From an uncultured Dysosmobacter sp. (GTDB lineage Bacteria; Bacillota; Clostridia; Oscillospirales; Oscillospiraceae): a stretch of 64,000 bases of DNA. The notes beneath the pieces are model-generated. The model saw only the letters and a list, made by a program, of their open reading frames with translations. It searched no databases and was not told the origin of the DNA. The stretch lies in NCBI RefSeq assembly GCF_947631635.1, contig NZ_CANRMB010000011.1, positions 29,063 through 93,062 of the forward strand, written 5' to 3'. Of this stretch, positions 1-8,703 are shown one piece after another; position 1 is the first letter of the stretch; each line of letters opens with the position of its first letter. Made by a program: the position numbers and the translations under genes.

Positions 1-1249
1 TCTCCAGATTCCCGCGCAGGCAGGCCAGGTACAGGGTGGAGGAGGTCTGGCAGATGCCGCCGCCGATCTCGTCCACGGTCTCGCCCTTCACATAGGCGGG
101 GGCGGGCTTGTAGCCGTTGGCAGCGGTCCGCTTACCCACGACGCCATTGTAAGAGAACACGTCTCCCGTGTTCATAACATAGTCGTTGATGGTGGAGGCG
201 GACAGCTTTACATTGCTCTTTCGGGCGGCGGTGCCGCCGACCTTTGTCCGGGCCTCGCCCAGCACATCCCGGAAGAGGACGGCCTTCAGCTGCTCGGCGG
301 TGACAGAGGGATATTCGATAACGGCGGGCACCTCCACGGTCTCGCCGGGCTGGGCGGCATCCAGCGCCGCCTGGGCGGCGGCCACGTCGAATTCCGCGCC
401 CACCTGCTCGGGGATGATGGAGTCTGTGGCGGCGTCATATCCGGCGTTCTTCACCTCACTGGACACCTCGTCATAGATCTCCTGCGCTGTCAAAGACCTG
501 CCGGGCACGGCGGTATAGGAGGCTTTGAGAGAGAGGTCACTCAGCCATTCCATCTCCCGGATAGCGGTTTTCAGAGCGGCCGCGTCGATCTGCAGGCCAT
601 CTTTGGCCACTTGAAATCGAATGGAATCCTCCGCGACGGTATAGGAGGTGTCCTGGGGCGCAATGGAGAGGGCCTGGGCCGCGGCCTCCGCGGCGGCGTC
701 GGCCTTTGCCTCGTCCAGCGTCAGCATATTGCCGGCATAATAGTTGCTGGACCGGATGGTCCGGCGGTGCCGGAGGTAGTCTTTGCCGGCACTGAGCAGG
801 GAGGTGTTCCGCTGGGAGTCAAAAGCGCTTTGTGCCAGCGCCTGGGCGTCCAGTTCCATTCCGAGGTCCGAGAGGAGGACGGAGTAATGGGGCGGAGCAC
901 CCTCCTCGTCGGGGTCCTCCGGGTTGGAGAGAAATTCGTTGTCAGCGCTGTCCTCCGGCATATAGTAAATGAAGAGGTCCGTCTCGGGCAGGGCCTCCTG
1001 AAGCATCTGGGTGGCCTCTGTCACCGTCAGACCGCTGACATCATGGCCCAAAACAGAGGTGCCGGGCCAAAAACGGTCCAAATGGAGGGCGTAAGCGCCC
1101 AGCCCTATATAAACCGCCAGACAGACCACCCCAAAGAGCCCCACGATTAAAAGGCCCCATTTTTTGCGGTGATGCTTCGCGGCATCCTCCTTTTGCAGCC
1201 GGGAGCCGCCCTTCTTCTGCACAATGGCTTCGTTCGTTGTCTGTTCCAT
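1..1249 (-). CDS. VanW-domain, membrane-anchored envelope protein (3' end cut by window edge)
   Basis: Read on the minus strand from an ATG at 1249 preceded by a strong AGGAGG; the frame stays open to base 1, so the C-terminus is missing (about 416 codons present). A basic cytoplasmic tail (residues 1-30) is followed by one transmembrane segment (about 31-50). A long extracytoplasmic region resembling peptidoglycan-binding repeats follows, then the start of a VanW domain, recognised by GDVFSYNGVVGKRT, a GY..AP stretch and GGGICQTSSTLY. VanW proteins are envelope proteins often linked to peptidoglycan or glycopeptide resistance, but their chemistry is not settled. A WalR-like box upstream (1350-1366) supports a cell-wall role. 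Family call is firm; function is inferred. Confidence 0.88.
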   Translation of the reverse strand, partial: MEQTTNEAIVQKKGGSRLQKEDAAKHHRKKWGLLIVGLFGVVCLAVYIGLGAYALHLDRFWPGTSVLGHDVSGLTVTEATQMLQEALPETDLFIYYMPEDSADNEFLSNPEDPDEEGAPPHYSVLLSDLGMELDAQALAQSAFDSQRNTSLLSAGKDYLRHRRTIRSSNYYAGNMLTLDEAKADAAAEAAAQALSIAPQDTSYTVAEDSIRFQVAKDGLQIDAAALKTAIREMEWLSDLSLKASYTAVPGRSLTAQEIYDEVSSEVKNAGYDAATDSIIPEQVGAEFDVAAAQAALDAAQPGETVEVPAVIEYPSVTAEQLKAVLFRDVLGEARTKVGGTAARKSNVKLSASTINDYVMNTGDVFSYNGVVGKRTAANGYKPAPAYVKGETVDEIGGGICQTSSTLYLACLRGNLE

Positions 1250-1305
1250 GAAGCCCTCCTGTTGTCACGATAGAATTCAAGACAGGCTGCACACACAAAC
1301 AGCCT

Positions 1306-1366
1306 ATTCTACTAAGTATATAGTTTAACACACTTATTTGGAAAAAGTGATTACAATCTCGTAACA
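1306..1366 (-). promoter_or_regulatory. WalR (YycF)-like box and putative promoter upstream of the VanW gene
   Basis: On the minus strand, TGTTAC-N5-TGTAAT (1366 to 1350) fits the known WalR consensus TGTWAH-N5-TGTWAH exactly. A -10-like TAGAAT lies at 1311-1306, about 40 bp downstream, leaving room for a -35 between them. WalRK controls peptidoglycan metabolism in low-GC Gram-positives, which suits the downstream gene. The motif is seen; binding is inferred. Confidence 0.5.
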
Positions 1367-1406
1367 ACCACAGTTTTTTTCATGGAAGTCCCACACGGAA
1401 ACGATG

Positions 1407-2204
1407 TCACGCCTGCCTGCGCCGCTGCTTGGGGATGCGGATGGTCAAAAGGATGTCCTCCTCCGTCTCCTCCCGGCCGCAGGCCGCGTCGATCCCAGCG
1501 TCCCGGATCAGCCGCAGACCCCGGTCCACGCTGTTGAGAAACAGCCGCACGTCCTTGATGATAAAGGTCCGCCGCCCCGCCGGGGGCGTGGACTGCAGGG
1601 CGGCCAGCCGCCGCTCGATGTACTGTTCGGCCTGGGCCACGTTCAGATGGTGGTCCGCGATATACCGGACGGCGCGCAGGCGCTCCTGTTCGTCCTCCAG
1701 CCGCAGGAGGCACCGGGCATGGCGCTCGGTCAGCCCCTGGGATGTGAGGACCTCCCGGCAGGCAGGGGACAGCCGCAGGAGCCGCAGCTTGTTGGCCACC
1801 GCTGAGGGCGAGCGGCCCAGCTGGGCCGCGGCTTCCTCCTGTGTGACGCCGGACTGCCTCAGATAATCCGCGATGGCGGCGGCCTCTTCGAAATAGTGAA
1901 GGTCCCGCCGCTGTAAATTTTCCACCAGGGCCAGCAGGGCGGATTCCCTGTCGTCCGCCGAAGCCTCGATGCAGGGCACCGTCTCCAGTCCCACCAGCCT
2001 GGCCGCCCGAAGCCGCCGCTCTCCGGCGATCAGCTCCCAGCCATCCGGCATCCGCCGCACAGTCAGGGGCTGCAAAATGCCGTGGCGCCGGATCGACGAC
2101 GCCAGCTCCCGCAGCCCAGCCTCCTCAAAGATCTGGCGGGGCTGCCTGGGATTGGGCCGGATCTCCGCCGCTGGTAGCCGCAGGACCCGTTTTTCCTCCT
2201 CCAT
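1407..2204 (-). CDS. noc: Nucleoid occlusion protein Noc (ParB/Spo0J family)
   Basis: 265 residues. The N-terminal ParB/CTPase domain carries NPRQPR and GERRLRA (about residues 17-65), the central helix-turn-helix covers about residues 100-150 (VTQEEAAAQLGRSPSAVANK), and the C-terminal region has DVRLFLNSVDRGL..DAGIDA ending in TIRIPKQ. That C-terminus matches Bacillus Noc (DVRIAMNTI...TIRIPK) better than Spo0J, so I call it Noc: it binds palindromic sites and the membrane to keep division off the nucleoid. The start at 2204 is chosen because AAGGAGG lies 7 nt upstream; a longer TTG start at 2222 would put the ribosome site inside the gene. A possible -10 TACAAT lies upstream. Its proximity to mnmE agrees with the usual noc context. 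Confidence 0.88.
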   Translation of the reverse strand: MEEEKRVLRLPAAEIRPNPRQPRQIFEEAGLRELASSIRRHGILQPLTVRRMPDGWELIAGERRLRAARLVGLETVPCIEASADDRESALLALVENLQRRDLHYFEEAAAIADYLRQSGVTQEEAAAQLGRSPSAVANKLRLLRLSPACREVLTSQGLTERHARCLLRLEDEQERLRAVRYIADHHLNVAQAEQYIERRLAALQSTPPAGRRTFIIKDVRLFLNSVDRGLRLIRDAGIDAACGREETEEDILLTIRIPKQRRRQA

Positions 2205-2285
2205 GGATCCGCCTCCTTCCAATTTTCTCCATTGTACAATCTGTTTTCGGAGAAGTTGGATGGAATCTGTCGAAAGAAACTGGGA

Positions 2286-2316
2286 AAGAAAAAAGTGCGC
2301 GGCTTTTGCCGCGCAC
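2286..2316 (-). terminator. Rho-independent terminator of the DUF1836-degV-prmA-SBF operon
   Basis: Stem GTGCGCGGC / GCCGCGCAC (2316-2308 with 2303-2295) with a 4-nt loop, followed on the minus strand by TTTTTTC. It lies 8 bp past the transporter stop and ends the operon before noc. Confidence 0.85.
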
Positions 2317-2323
2317 GGAAGGG

Positions 2324-3307
2324 TCAGCTATTTGTCTGTTCCGCCTGCCCCGCGCGATAGGCTTTGCTTGCATTGGTGTTCATCAGGACCTTGGCGATCA
2401 GGGAGGTGGTGACCTGGAGAAAAATGGGCGTGAAGGCCACGGGGAACATCACGTCGGCGGGGAAGTACTGGGAGGCCAGAACGGCTCCGGCGCTGATGTT
2501 CCGCATGCCGGTGTTCAGGCACATGGTCTGTATGGTAGGATAGTCCTGCTTCAGCAGCTTGCCGCTCCAGTATCCGGAGAGGAATCCCACCAGACACAGC
2601 AGGAACACCACCACCATGACCAGGACCAACGTCTTGTTCATATTCCGCAGGAAGGGGGCGCAGCCCGTGGCGTTGGAGAGGATGATGACCAGGAGCGCCG
2701 CCTTGGCAAAGGGGGACAGCACCGGCTTCACCCTGTGGGCCACACGGCCCTTGGTGGCTTGATAGAGAATCATGGCGATCAGAGCGGGGATGGCCACCAT
2801 GACCAGCAGGTCCTTCATCATCCCCATGGTATCCATCTCCACCACAGAACCGAGAAGGACTCGCAGGGTCATTGGGATGACCACCGGAGAGGCCAGGGTA
2901 TCCAACAGGACGATGGAGAGGCACAGCGAGGCATTGCCGCCGCACATGCCCACCCACATCAAAGACGCGACGCCGGTGGGGATGGCGTATTCCAGCACCA
3001 GTCCGGTGGTGAACAGGGGCGCGTCCGGGAACAGCAGATTGCCCAGACACAGCGTCAGCACCGGCATCACGATGTGAAGCAGGACCAGCGTTATCAGGGC
3101 GGGCAGGGGATGCAGAAAGACTCTGCCCAGTTCCCGAAAGCCGCCGCCCAGGCTGTTGGCAAAGGTGGTGAAGGCAAAGAGCCCCACAACGATATGGCTC
3201 AGCGGCTCAAAGAAGTCTGGAAAGGCAACCCCCAGACACACGCAGAACAGGACAAAGCAGGGGAAATATTTTCCCAGGAATTGGTCGATGTGATTGAGCT
3301 TTTGCAC
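2324..3307 (-). CDS. Bile acid:sodium symporter (BASS/SBF) family transporter
   Basis: About 327 residues with 9-10 hydrophobic segments and the SBF-family pattern, including the conserved ALEYAIPTG-like VLEYAIPTGVAS and CLNTGMRNISAG. Members are sodium-coupled symporters for bile acids, 2-keto acids, pantoate or other organic anions; the substrate cannot be read from sequence. The frame is open to a TTG at 3361, which would overlap prmA by 20 bp. I prefer the GTG at 3307 because GAGGGA lies about 9 nt upstream, but the start is uncertain. It is the last gene of the DUF1836-degV-prmA operon and is followed at once by a terminator. Confidence 0.82.
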   Translation of the reverse strand: MQKLNHIDQFLGKYFPCFVLFCVCLGVAFPDFFEPLSHIVVGLFAFTTFANSLGGGFRELGRVFLHPLPALITLVLLHIVMPVLTLCLGNLLFPDAPLFTTGLVLEYAIPTGVASLMWVGMCGGNASLCLSIVLLDTLASPVVIPMTLRVLLGSVVEMDTMGMMKDLLVMVAIPALIAMILYQATKGRVAHRVKPVLSPFAKAALLVIILSNATGCAPFLRNMNKTLVLVMVVVFLLCLVGFLSGYWSGKLLKQDYPTIQTMCLNTGMRNISAGAVLASQYFPADVMFPVAFTPIFLQVTTSLIAKVLMNTNASKAYRAGQAEQTNS

Positions 3308-3341
3308 GGAAAGGTCCCTCGATTTCTGCGGCGCGGTCACA

Positions 3342-4313
3342 TCAGCGGCAGGTGTAGGCAAACCACCCCTCGGAATTCCGGCTTTCCAGAATTTCCAGAC
3401 CGGCCTGGCGGAGCTTGTCCGCCACCTCCTCCGCCCGGTCGTCGATGATGCCGGAGCAGAGGAACACGCCCCGTTCGTTCAGCAGAGAACGGACCATGGG
3501 AGCCAAACCGATGATGACGTCCGCCACGATATTGGCCAAGACTACGTCATAACCGCCGCCTATTCTATACTGCAAAACGCTGTTCGTCAAGATGTCGCCT
3601 GCAAAAACTGTATAAATATCTTTGCCGATGCCGTTCATGGCCGCGTTTTCATAGGCCACATCCATGCACTTGTCGTCAATATCCACCGCCGTCGCGGCGG
3701 CGGCGCCCAGCTTCAGGGCCGCGATGGACAAAATGCCGCTGCCGCAGCCCAGGTCCAGGACCGTTTCTCCGCCGTGGATGGTTTTTTCCAGGGCCGTCAG
3801 GCACAGACGGGTGGTGGCGTGGCTGCCGGTGCCGAAGGTCAGGCCGGGTTCCAGGATCAGCGGGACTCTGGAGGCCATGGCCGCCTGGACCTTGGGATCG
3901 TCCTGCTCCCACTGGGGGATGACCAGCAGCCGGTCTCCGATCTCCATGGGCTTGTAATACTGCTTCCAGTTGTTCTCCCAGTCGGCGTCCTGCATGTTGT
4001 TCAGAGTCATCAGCAGCGTGCCGCAGTCGGTCACGGTCCGCTTCAGCTGTTCCAGCGCGATGCGGATCTCGCCCAGCTTGGCGAAGCCCTCCTCATCCGC
4101 CTGAAGATAGAAGGTGAGGCGGGACTTGCCCTGCATCTGTTTTTCCAGATCCTCATCCACATAGTCCCAATATTGATGGTTGTTTTCCAGGAAGTCCTGA
4201 AATTCGGTCTCGTCATCGATGACCACACCGTCGATCCCCAGGGCGGAGAGCATGGTCTCCAGCGGCTCCAAGCCCTTGTGGGTGGTGTCGATATGTAATT
4301 CCAGCCAGTTCAT
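3342..4313 (-). CDS. prmA: Ribosomal protein L11 methyltransferase PrmA
   Basis: 323 residues, normal for PrmA. The N-terminal substrate-recognition domain is followed by a class I SAM-dependent methyltransferase fold with VLDLGCGSGILS (motif I, about residue 190), VDIDDKCMDVAYENA and VLANIVADVI. It tri-methylates ribosomal protein L11 at lysines and the N-terminus. The ATG at 4313 has AAGGA upstream; a longer open frame to 4382 runs through a perfect hairpin and is not coding. The gene sits between degV and the SBF transporter on the same strand. Confidence 0.95.
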   Translation of the reverse strand: MNWLELHIDTTHKGLEPLETMLSALGIDGVVIDDETEFQDFLENNHQYWDYVDEDLEKQMQGKSRLTFYLQADEEGFAKLGEIRIALEQLKRTVTDCGTLLMTLNNMQDADWENNWKQYYKPMEIGDRLLVIPQWEQDDPKVQAAMASRVPLILEPGLTFGTGSHATTRLCLTALEKTIHGGETVLDLGCGSGILSIAALKLGAAAATAVDIDDKCMDVAYENAAMNGIGKDIYTVFAGDILTNSVLQYRIGGGYDVVLANIVADVIIGLAPMVRSLLNERGVFLCSGIIDDRAEEVADKLRQAGLEILESRNSEGWFAYTCR

Positions 4314-4347
4314 AGAGGTTCCTTTCCAGATCAAGAGTGAAGTGTGA

Positions 4348-4393
4348 GACGCGGAGACGTGAGGTCCGCAGGCGGACCTCACGTCTCCGCGTC
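4348..4393. repeat. Perfect 22-bp inverted repeat between degV and prmA
   Basis: Arms at 4348-4369 and 4372-4393 are exact complements with a 2-nt centre. On the minus strand it would be a very stable hairpin in the degV-prmA mRNA. No T-run follows it, so it is not a standard terminator. It may be an RNA-stability or processing element, or a protein-binding palindrome. Confidence 0.8.
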
Positions 4394-4417
4394 ACGCCCG
4401 CCTGACCGCGCCGGTTT

Positions 4418-5290
4418 TCAGCGGGGCTCGCCGAGGAAGAACAGCGCCATGGTGCCGGGGCCGGAGTGGTTGCCGATGACCGGACCCACATAGTTGATAT
4501 GGATATCGGTGATGCCGAAGCGGCGGGTGATCTCCTCCGCCACAAAGCGGGCATCCTCCGCGCAGTCGCCATGGCTGATAAAAATGGTCTGATGCTGGGG
4601 GTCGATGGCCGTCTGCTCCATGTGGTCCACCAGGGCCAGCAGGGATGCCCTCCGGCCGCGGGCCTTTCCAACGGGCGTCAGATGGCCGCCGTCGTCCACA
4701 TGCATCACGGGCTTGATGGACAGCATGGTGCCGAACAGGGCCGTGGCGGCATTGATGCGGCCGCCCCGCTTCAGGTGGTTCAGGTCATCCACCGTGAACC
4801 AGTGGCAGACCTTACCCTTGGTGGACTCGGCAAAATCCCGGACCTCCTCGATGGTGCGGCCCTTCCGCTGCTCCTGGGCGCACAGGTACACCAGCAGCCC
4901 CTGTCCCAGGGAGGCGCACAGGGAGTCCACCACGAAGATTTTTGCCTCCGGGAATTCATTTCGCAGCTCGTCGGCGGCAATGGCGGCGGACTGATAGGTG
5001 GTGGAGAGGGCGGAGGAGAAGTTGATGCAGAGGATGTCCTTTCCCGCTGCCAGGACCTTCCGCATGGCCTCGTCAAACTGGCTGACGTTGGCGGCGGAGG
5101 TGGTGGCGGTCTCGCCGCTCCGGATACGGGCATAGAAGTCCGCAAAGGCGATATCCCGGCCGTCCAGCCAATTGCGGTAGGTCCTGCCGCCCATTTCCAG
5201 GCTCAGGGGGAGGACCACAAGGCCCAGCTCCTCCGCCATCTGGGCGGTCATATCACAGCAGCTGTCTGTAAAGATCACAAAATCACGCAT
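4418..5290 (-). CDS. DegV family fatty-acid-binding protein
   Basis: 290 residues, typical of DegV. It begins MRDFVIFTDSCCD, carries TSAANVSQF, the lipid-pocket segment INFSSALSTTYQSA, FVVDSLCASLGQG, LNHLKRGGRI and GPVIGNHSGPGT, all hallmarks of the family. DegV proteins bind fatty acids and act as the FakB subunit of fatty acid kinase; a FakA partner is not in this window. The ATG at 5290 lies 1 bp after the DUF1836 stop, with AAGGAG inside that upstream gene, so the two are likely translationally coupled. Confidence 0.92.
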   Translation of the reverse strand: MRDFVIFTDSCCDMTAQMAEELGLVVLPLSLEMGGRTYRNWLDGRDIAFADFYARIRSGETATTSAANVSQFDEAMRKVLAAGKDILCINFSSALSTTYQSAAIAADELRNEFPEAKIFVVDSLCASLGQGLLVYLCAQEQRKGRTIEEVRDFAESTKGKVCHWFTVDDLNHLKRGGRINAATALFGTMLSIKPVMHVDDGGHLTPVGKARGRRASLLALVDHMEQTAIDPQHQTIFISHGDCAEDARFVAEEITRRFGITDIHINYVGPVIGNHSGPGTMALFFLGEPR

Positions 5291-5291
5291 G

Positions 5292-5861
5292 TCAGTCGCG
5301 CTCCTTTTCCTTTTTGGACTTGGCTCTGCCCTTGGTGGGCAGCTCTCCAGCCTGCGCTTTTTGCTGCCGCAGGAGAGAGACATAGCGGCTGCTGGCCACG
5401 CCGGCGGCATAGCTCAACAGGGCAAAGTGGATGGCAGCGTCCGCCAGGCCGTCCTCATCGGTGCGGTTGGCCATCTCTCCCGCAGTGATATTCAGAGCGC
5501 TGTCCAGGCTGGCACAAAAGGCGGTGTATCCGTCCTCAATGGAATGGCGGCCCCGCAGCTCCTCCTGGATCAGCAGGTCCATGTCCTTGGTGGACATGAC
5601 GCGCTTTAAAATACAGATGGCGGTGAGATAGGCAAGATGCTCCCGGCTGTATTTTTTGCCCTCAGCCCGGGGGACCAGGCCGCTTTTGGTATAGTTGTTC
5701 ACCATGGCGGCGGTCAGCACGTCATCCTCACCAAAGCGGATGAACTGGCGGTCCATATAGGACAGCACCTGGTCCATATACAGTGCAAAGTCCGGAAGCT
5801 GGTTCCATTCCACGGGACGCTGGGTTTGCAGGCGTTCCCGCAATTCTGTCAAATCAGACAC
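5292..5861 (-). CDS. DUF1836 domain protein, MerR-like putative regulator
   Basis: 189 residues. Residues 45-90 (LTAAMVNNYTKSGLVP...KKYSREHLAYL) are the DUF1836 signature, a winged-helix region resembling MerR. The C-terminus is Lys/Glu-rich (KSKKEKERD) and probably disordered. Start is a GTG at 5861 with AAAGGAGG at a good distance. It heads the operon, directly behind a consensus promoter, so it may regulate its own operon; that is inference. Confidence 0.85.
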   Translation of the reverse strand: MSDLTELRERLQTQRPVEWNQLPDFALYMDQVLSYMDRQFIRFGEDDVLTAAMVNNYTKSGLVPRAEGKKYSREHLAYLTAICILKRVMSTKDMDLLIQEELRGRHSIEDGYTAFCASLDSALNITAGEMANRTDEDGLADAAIHFALLSYAAGVASSRYVSLLRQQKAQAGELPTKGRAKSKKEKERD

Positions 5862-5906
5862 GGCAGTGCCCTCCTTTATTTAGAGATGAAAAACGAATAT
5901 AGGAGA

Positions 5907-5935
5907 ATTGTACCACCGCAATGTGATTTTGTAAA
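5907..5935 (-). promoter_or_regulatory. Sigma-A promoter of the DUF1836-degV-prmA-SBF operon
   Basis: TTTACA (5935-5930), 17-bp spacer, TACAAT (5912-5907) on the minus strand, about 46 bp upstream of the DUF1836 start. Confidence 0.75.
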
Positions 5936-5968
5936 CCATGTTTTAAAGGGATGAAAATGATATTTTTG

Positions 5969-7348
5969 TCATTTTCCGACACAGAACCGGGAGAAAATGC
6001 GGGAGACGATGGCCTCCTTTGCCGTCCGCCCGGTCAGTTCGCCCAGGGCATCCAGAGCCTCCTCCGCGTCTGTCAGCACGGCATCCGGCGTTAGACCCGC
6101 GTCCAGGGCTCCGGCGGCCCGGCGGACGGCGTCCCGCGCCCGGGTGACGGCTTCCTCCTGCCGCTGGTCTGTCAGCAGGCTCCCGGCGTCATTGCTTTCC
6201 CCGGCGGGGAAGAGAGCGGCGACGGCGGCCTCCAGCGTGTCCAGTCCCTCCCCGGTGACGGAGGAGACGGACACCTGGAAGGCGGGGGCGTGCTGGCCAT
6301 CCCGCGGGCAGAGGAAGGGCGCGGGAGCGGAGGGGAGGTCGGATTTGCTGGCCACCAGGACCCATGTCTGATGCCGCGCGGCCAGTTCCAGAACGGTTTC
6401 ATCCTCCGCCGTGGGCGGAACGGAGCTGTCCACCACCGCCAGCACCAGGTCGGCGGAGGCCAGAGCGGCCCGGGAGCGCTCGACGCCCTTTTGCTCCACC
6501 ACATCCTCCGTGTCCCGGATGCCCGCGGTGTCGATGAGCCGCAGCAGCACGCCGCCGCAGAGGACAGACTCCTCCACCGTATCCCGGGTGGTGCCGGGGA
6601 TGTCGGTGACGATGGCCCGGTCATACCCCGCCAGGGCGTTCAGCAGGGAGGACTTTCCCGCGTTGGGCCGCCCCACAATGGCGGTGCGGACGCCGGCTTT
6701 CAGCAGCTTGCCCCGCCGGCAGGTGGCCAGCAGGCGGGTCAGCGTCTCGTCGGAGTCGCGGAGGGCCTGGGCGATCTGTTCCGGCCGAATGTCCTCGATG
6801 TCCTCGTCCGGATAGTCCACCACGGCGTAGAACCGGGAGGAGATGTCCAGCAGCGCGTCCTGCACCGGCTCCAGCACCCGGCGCAGACCGCCGTCCAGCT
6901 GGGCGGCGGCGTTTCGGGCGGCGGCGGCGGTCTCCGCGTCGATCAGGTCCACCACGGCCTCGGCCTGGGTCAGGTCCAGCCGCCCGTTGAGAAAGGCCCG
7001 CTTGGTGAACTCTCCGGCTTTGGCCTGCCGTGCGCCTGCGGCGAACAGGGCGGACAGCAGCTCCCGCAGCACCACGGGGGAGCCGTGGCAGTGGAATTCG
7101 GCGGAGTCCTCCCCCGTGTAGCTGTGGGGGCCGGGGAAGCGGACGGCAAGCCCCCGGTCGATGACACGGCCCTGGCTGTCCAGCATCTCACCGAAGATCA
7201 TTTTTCGGGGCGCCTGCTCTGCAAAAGCTTTTCCATTTGCGGCCCGAAATACCCGGTCACAGACGGAAAAACAACCGTCGCCGGAGACACGGACAATGCC
7301 GATGGCGGTGGGATTCCCGCCGGTGGCGATGGCGGCGATAGGTTCCAT
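5969..7348 (-). CDS. mnmE: tRNA uridine-5-carboxymethylaminomethyl modification GTPase MnmE
   Basis: 459 residues. N-terminal formyl-THF-binding domain (MEPIAAIATGGNPTAIGIVRVSG), helical domain with an inserted G domain (GRPNAGKSSLLN, DIPGTTRDT, DTAGIRDT), and C-terminal FCVGK containing the catalytic Cys. With MnmG it modifies the wobble uridine of several tRNAs. The G4 motif reads SKSD rather than NKxD, a tolerated variant in some GTPases. The ATG at 7348 has AAAAGGAG upstream. mnmG is not in the window, so the usual mnmE-mnmG-rsmG-noc order is broken up here. Confidence 0.96.
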   Translation of the reverse strand: MEPIAAIATGGNPTAIGIVRVSGDGCFSVCDRVFRAANGKAFAEQAPRKMIFGEMLDSQGRVIDRGLAVRFPGPHSYTGEDSAEFHCHGSPVVLRELLSALFAAGARQAKAGEFTKRAFLNGRLDLTQAEAVVDLIDAETAAAARNAAAQLDGGLRRVLEPVQDALLDISSRFYAVVDYPDEDIEDIRPEQIAQALRDSDETLTRLLATCRRGKLLKAGVRTAIVGRPNAGKSSLLNALAGYDRAIVTDIPGTTRDTVEESVLCGGVLLRLIDTAGIRDTEDVVEQKGVERSRAALASADLVLAVVDSSVPPTAEDETVLELAARHQTWVLVASKSDLPSAPAPFLCPRDGQHAPAFQVSVSSVTGEGLDTLEAAVAALFPAGESNDAGSLLTDQRQEEAVTRARDAVRRAAGALDAGLTPDAVLTDAEEALDALGELTGRTAKEAIVSRIFSRFCVGK

Positions 7349-7558
7349 CAGATCAGCTCCTTTTCCATCACATAATTGGTCAAGCGCTGTCCCCGGCGCT
7401 CCACCTGCCGGGGCCGTATAACGCGGCAGCTCCCTTTTCAAAGAGGGGACGGACGGCCTCACAGAGCAGCCGCATCAGTATGGATCCGCCCGCGGAGCGG
7501 CAGAGACGAAGCGCTGTGGCACAGTCTTCTTCCCGCGAAACGCGGCGGGGGTCAACGG
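7349..7558. other. Intergenic region between acyltransferase and mnmE, no convincing gene
   Basis: 210 bp. A minus-strand open frame crosses it but has no ribosome binding site and overlaps the acyltransferase 3' end. One GC-rich hairpin (CCCCGGC / GCCGGGG, about 7394-7417) is present. No clear promoter seen. Confidence 0.5.
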
Positions 7559-8629
7559 TCAAAACCCGCTTACAAGCAGTTTGCGGAGCCCCCTGCTTTT
7601 GGAAAGAAGAAAGACCAAAAGCGTGCTGCACAGAGCGGTTCCCGCAAAAAATACCAGAATGCTGCGGGACGCGCCAAGAGCGTTTGGCAGTCCTCTGACA
7701 AAGTAAATGCAGCAGTCCAGGAGCAGGACATGGGAGAGATAGATGCCGTATGACAGCTCCGAAATATGCTTTGAAAGGCGCGGGATCACACCGGTGCTGG
7801 AACCGGTGGTTCCACAGTGTTCCTTAACCCACAAAAAGAAGGCACCGGCTGTCAAAAAATGCGTAAGTGCGCAGCCGTCATTGAAGACCAGGTTCATCTC
7901 CTGGGGCGACGAGTAATAGAAGCTCCCCCATACATTCAGGAGAAAACCCGCTATACCGCCCAGATACAGAATGCGCTTTTGTAAAGACGAGAAGTCATAC
8001 TTCCCCAGAATATAGCCCAAAATGAAAAATCCGATGCGGCCTTCTATCAAAGAGCCGAAATCAATATGGACAGCGGACTGAACCGTATTGATAAAGGGAA
8101 ATATCGTGGGCTGGAGCATGACCACCAGCAGCAGGAGGATCTGCTCCCGGAGCTTGCAATGGTCAAGGATTTTTTTGAGAAACGGGATCAGCAGATAGAT
8201 GGCGATGATCTTGTAAATAAACCACAGATGATATTTGCTGCCCCGCTGTGCCAGCAGCTCCAGCAAAAACTGCCTGAGATCCGGAGGTTGTGCCTGAAGA
8301 TAGCAGTTCTCCAGAAAATAAATAATGTCCCAGCAAAGGAAGGGAATAAGCACCTTTTTCAGACGCTTTGTGTAAAAAGAGGGGATATCCAGTACCCGTT
8401 CATCAGAGAGTAGCAAAAATCCGCTGACCATAAAAAAGATCGGCACGCCCATCCGCACGATGCTGTTTACAACATTACACACCCACCAGACAGGCGTTCC
8501 AAACAGCGAACTGCTGGCAAGATATGATGAGATGCAGTGCAGCGCGATGACCAGATAGGTTGCGATGCAGCGCAGGATGTCAATATACAGGTACGCAGGG
8601 CGCTGGGCCGCATTTCCTATTGCCTTCAT
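7559..8629 (-). CDS. Acyltransferase 3 family membrane protein (OafA/NodX-like)
   Basis: 356 residues with about ten hydrophobic segments. The N-terminus (YLYIDILRCIATYLVIALHC) has the conserved Arg and the His in TM1 expected of the Acyl_transf_3 family, followed by GVPIFFMVSGFLL and a C-terminal SYGIYLSHVLLLD. Such enzymes transfer O-acetyl or other acyl groups to surface carbohydrates. The ATG at 8629 is chosen for GGAG 9 nt upstream; ATG 8644 lacks one. Base composition is visibly more AT-rich than neighbouring mnmE and pnp, and it lies behind the pnp terminator with no clear promoter, so recent acquisition is plausible. Substrate unknown. Confidence 0.85.
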   Translation of the reverse strand: MKAIGNAAQRPAYLYIDILRCIATYLVIALHCISSYLASSSLFGTPVWWVCNVVNSIVRMGVPIFFMVSGFLLLSDERVLDIPSFYTKRLKKVLIPFLCWDIIYFLENCYLQAQPPDLRQFLLELLAQRGSKYHLWFIYKIIAIYLLIPFLKKILDHCKLREQILLLLVVMLQPTIFPFINTVQSAVHIDFGSLIEGRIGFFILGYILGKYDFSSLQKRILYLGGIAGFLLNVWGSFYYSSPQEMNLVFNDGCALTHFLTAGAFFLWVKEHCGTTGSSTGVIPRLSKHISELSYGIYLSHVLLLDCCIYFVRGLPNALGASRSILVFFAGTALCSTLLVFLLSKSRGLRKLLVSGF

Positions 8630-8655
8630 ATCCCATAACTCCATCAAGTAATGCA

Positions 8656-8686
8656 AAAATAAGGCGGAAAAATTCCGCCTTATTTT
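8656..8686 (-). terminator. pnp terminator
   Basis: A 14-bp stem (8673-8686 with 8656-8669, ending TTATTTT) with a 3-nt loop, 18 bp after the pnp stop. The A- and T-rich arms could work in both directions. Confidence 0.8.
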
Positions 8687-8703
8687 CGGTTCATACAAAA
8701 TGC

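Noticed and set aside
7380..7631. 83-residue minus-strand frame between the acyltransferase and mnmE
   Set aside because: Overlaps the acyltransferase end, no ribosome binding site, no recognisable family.
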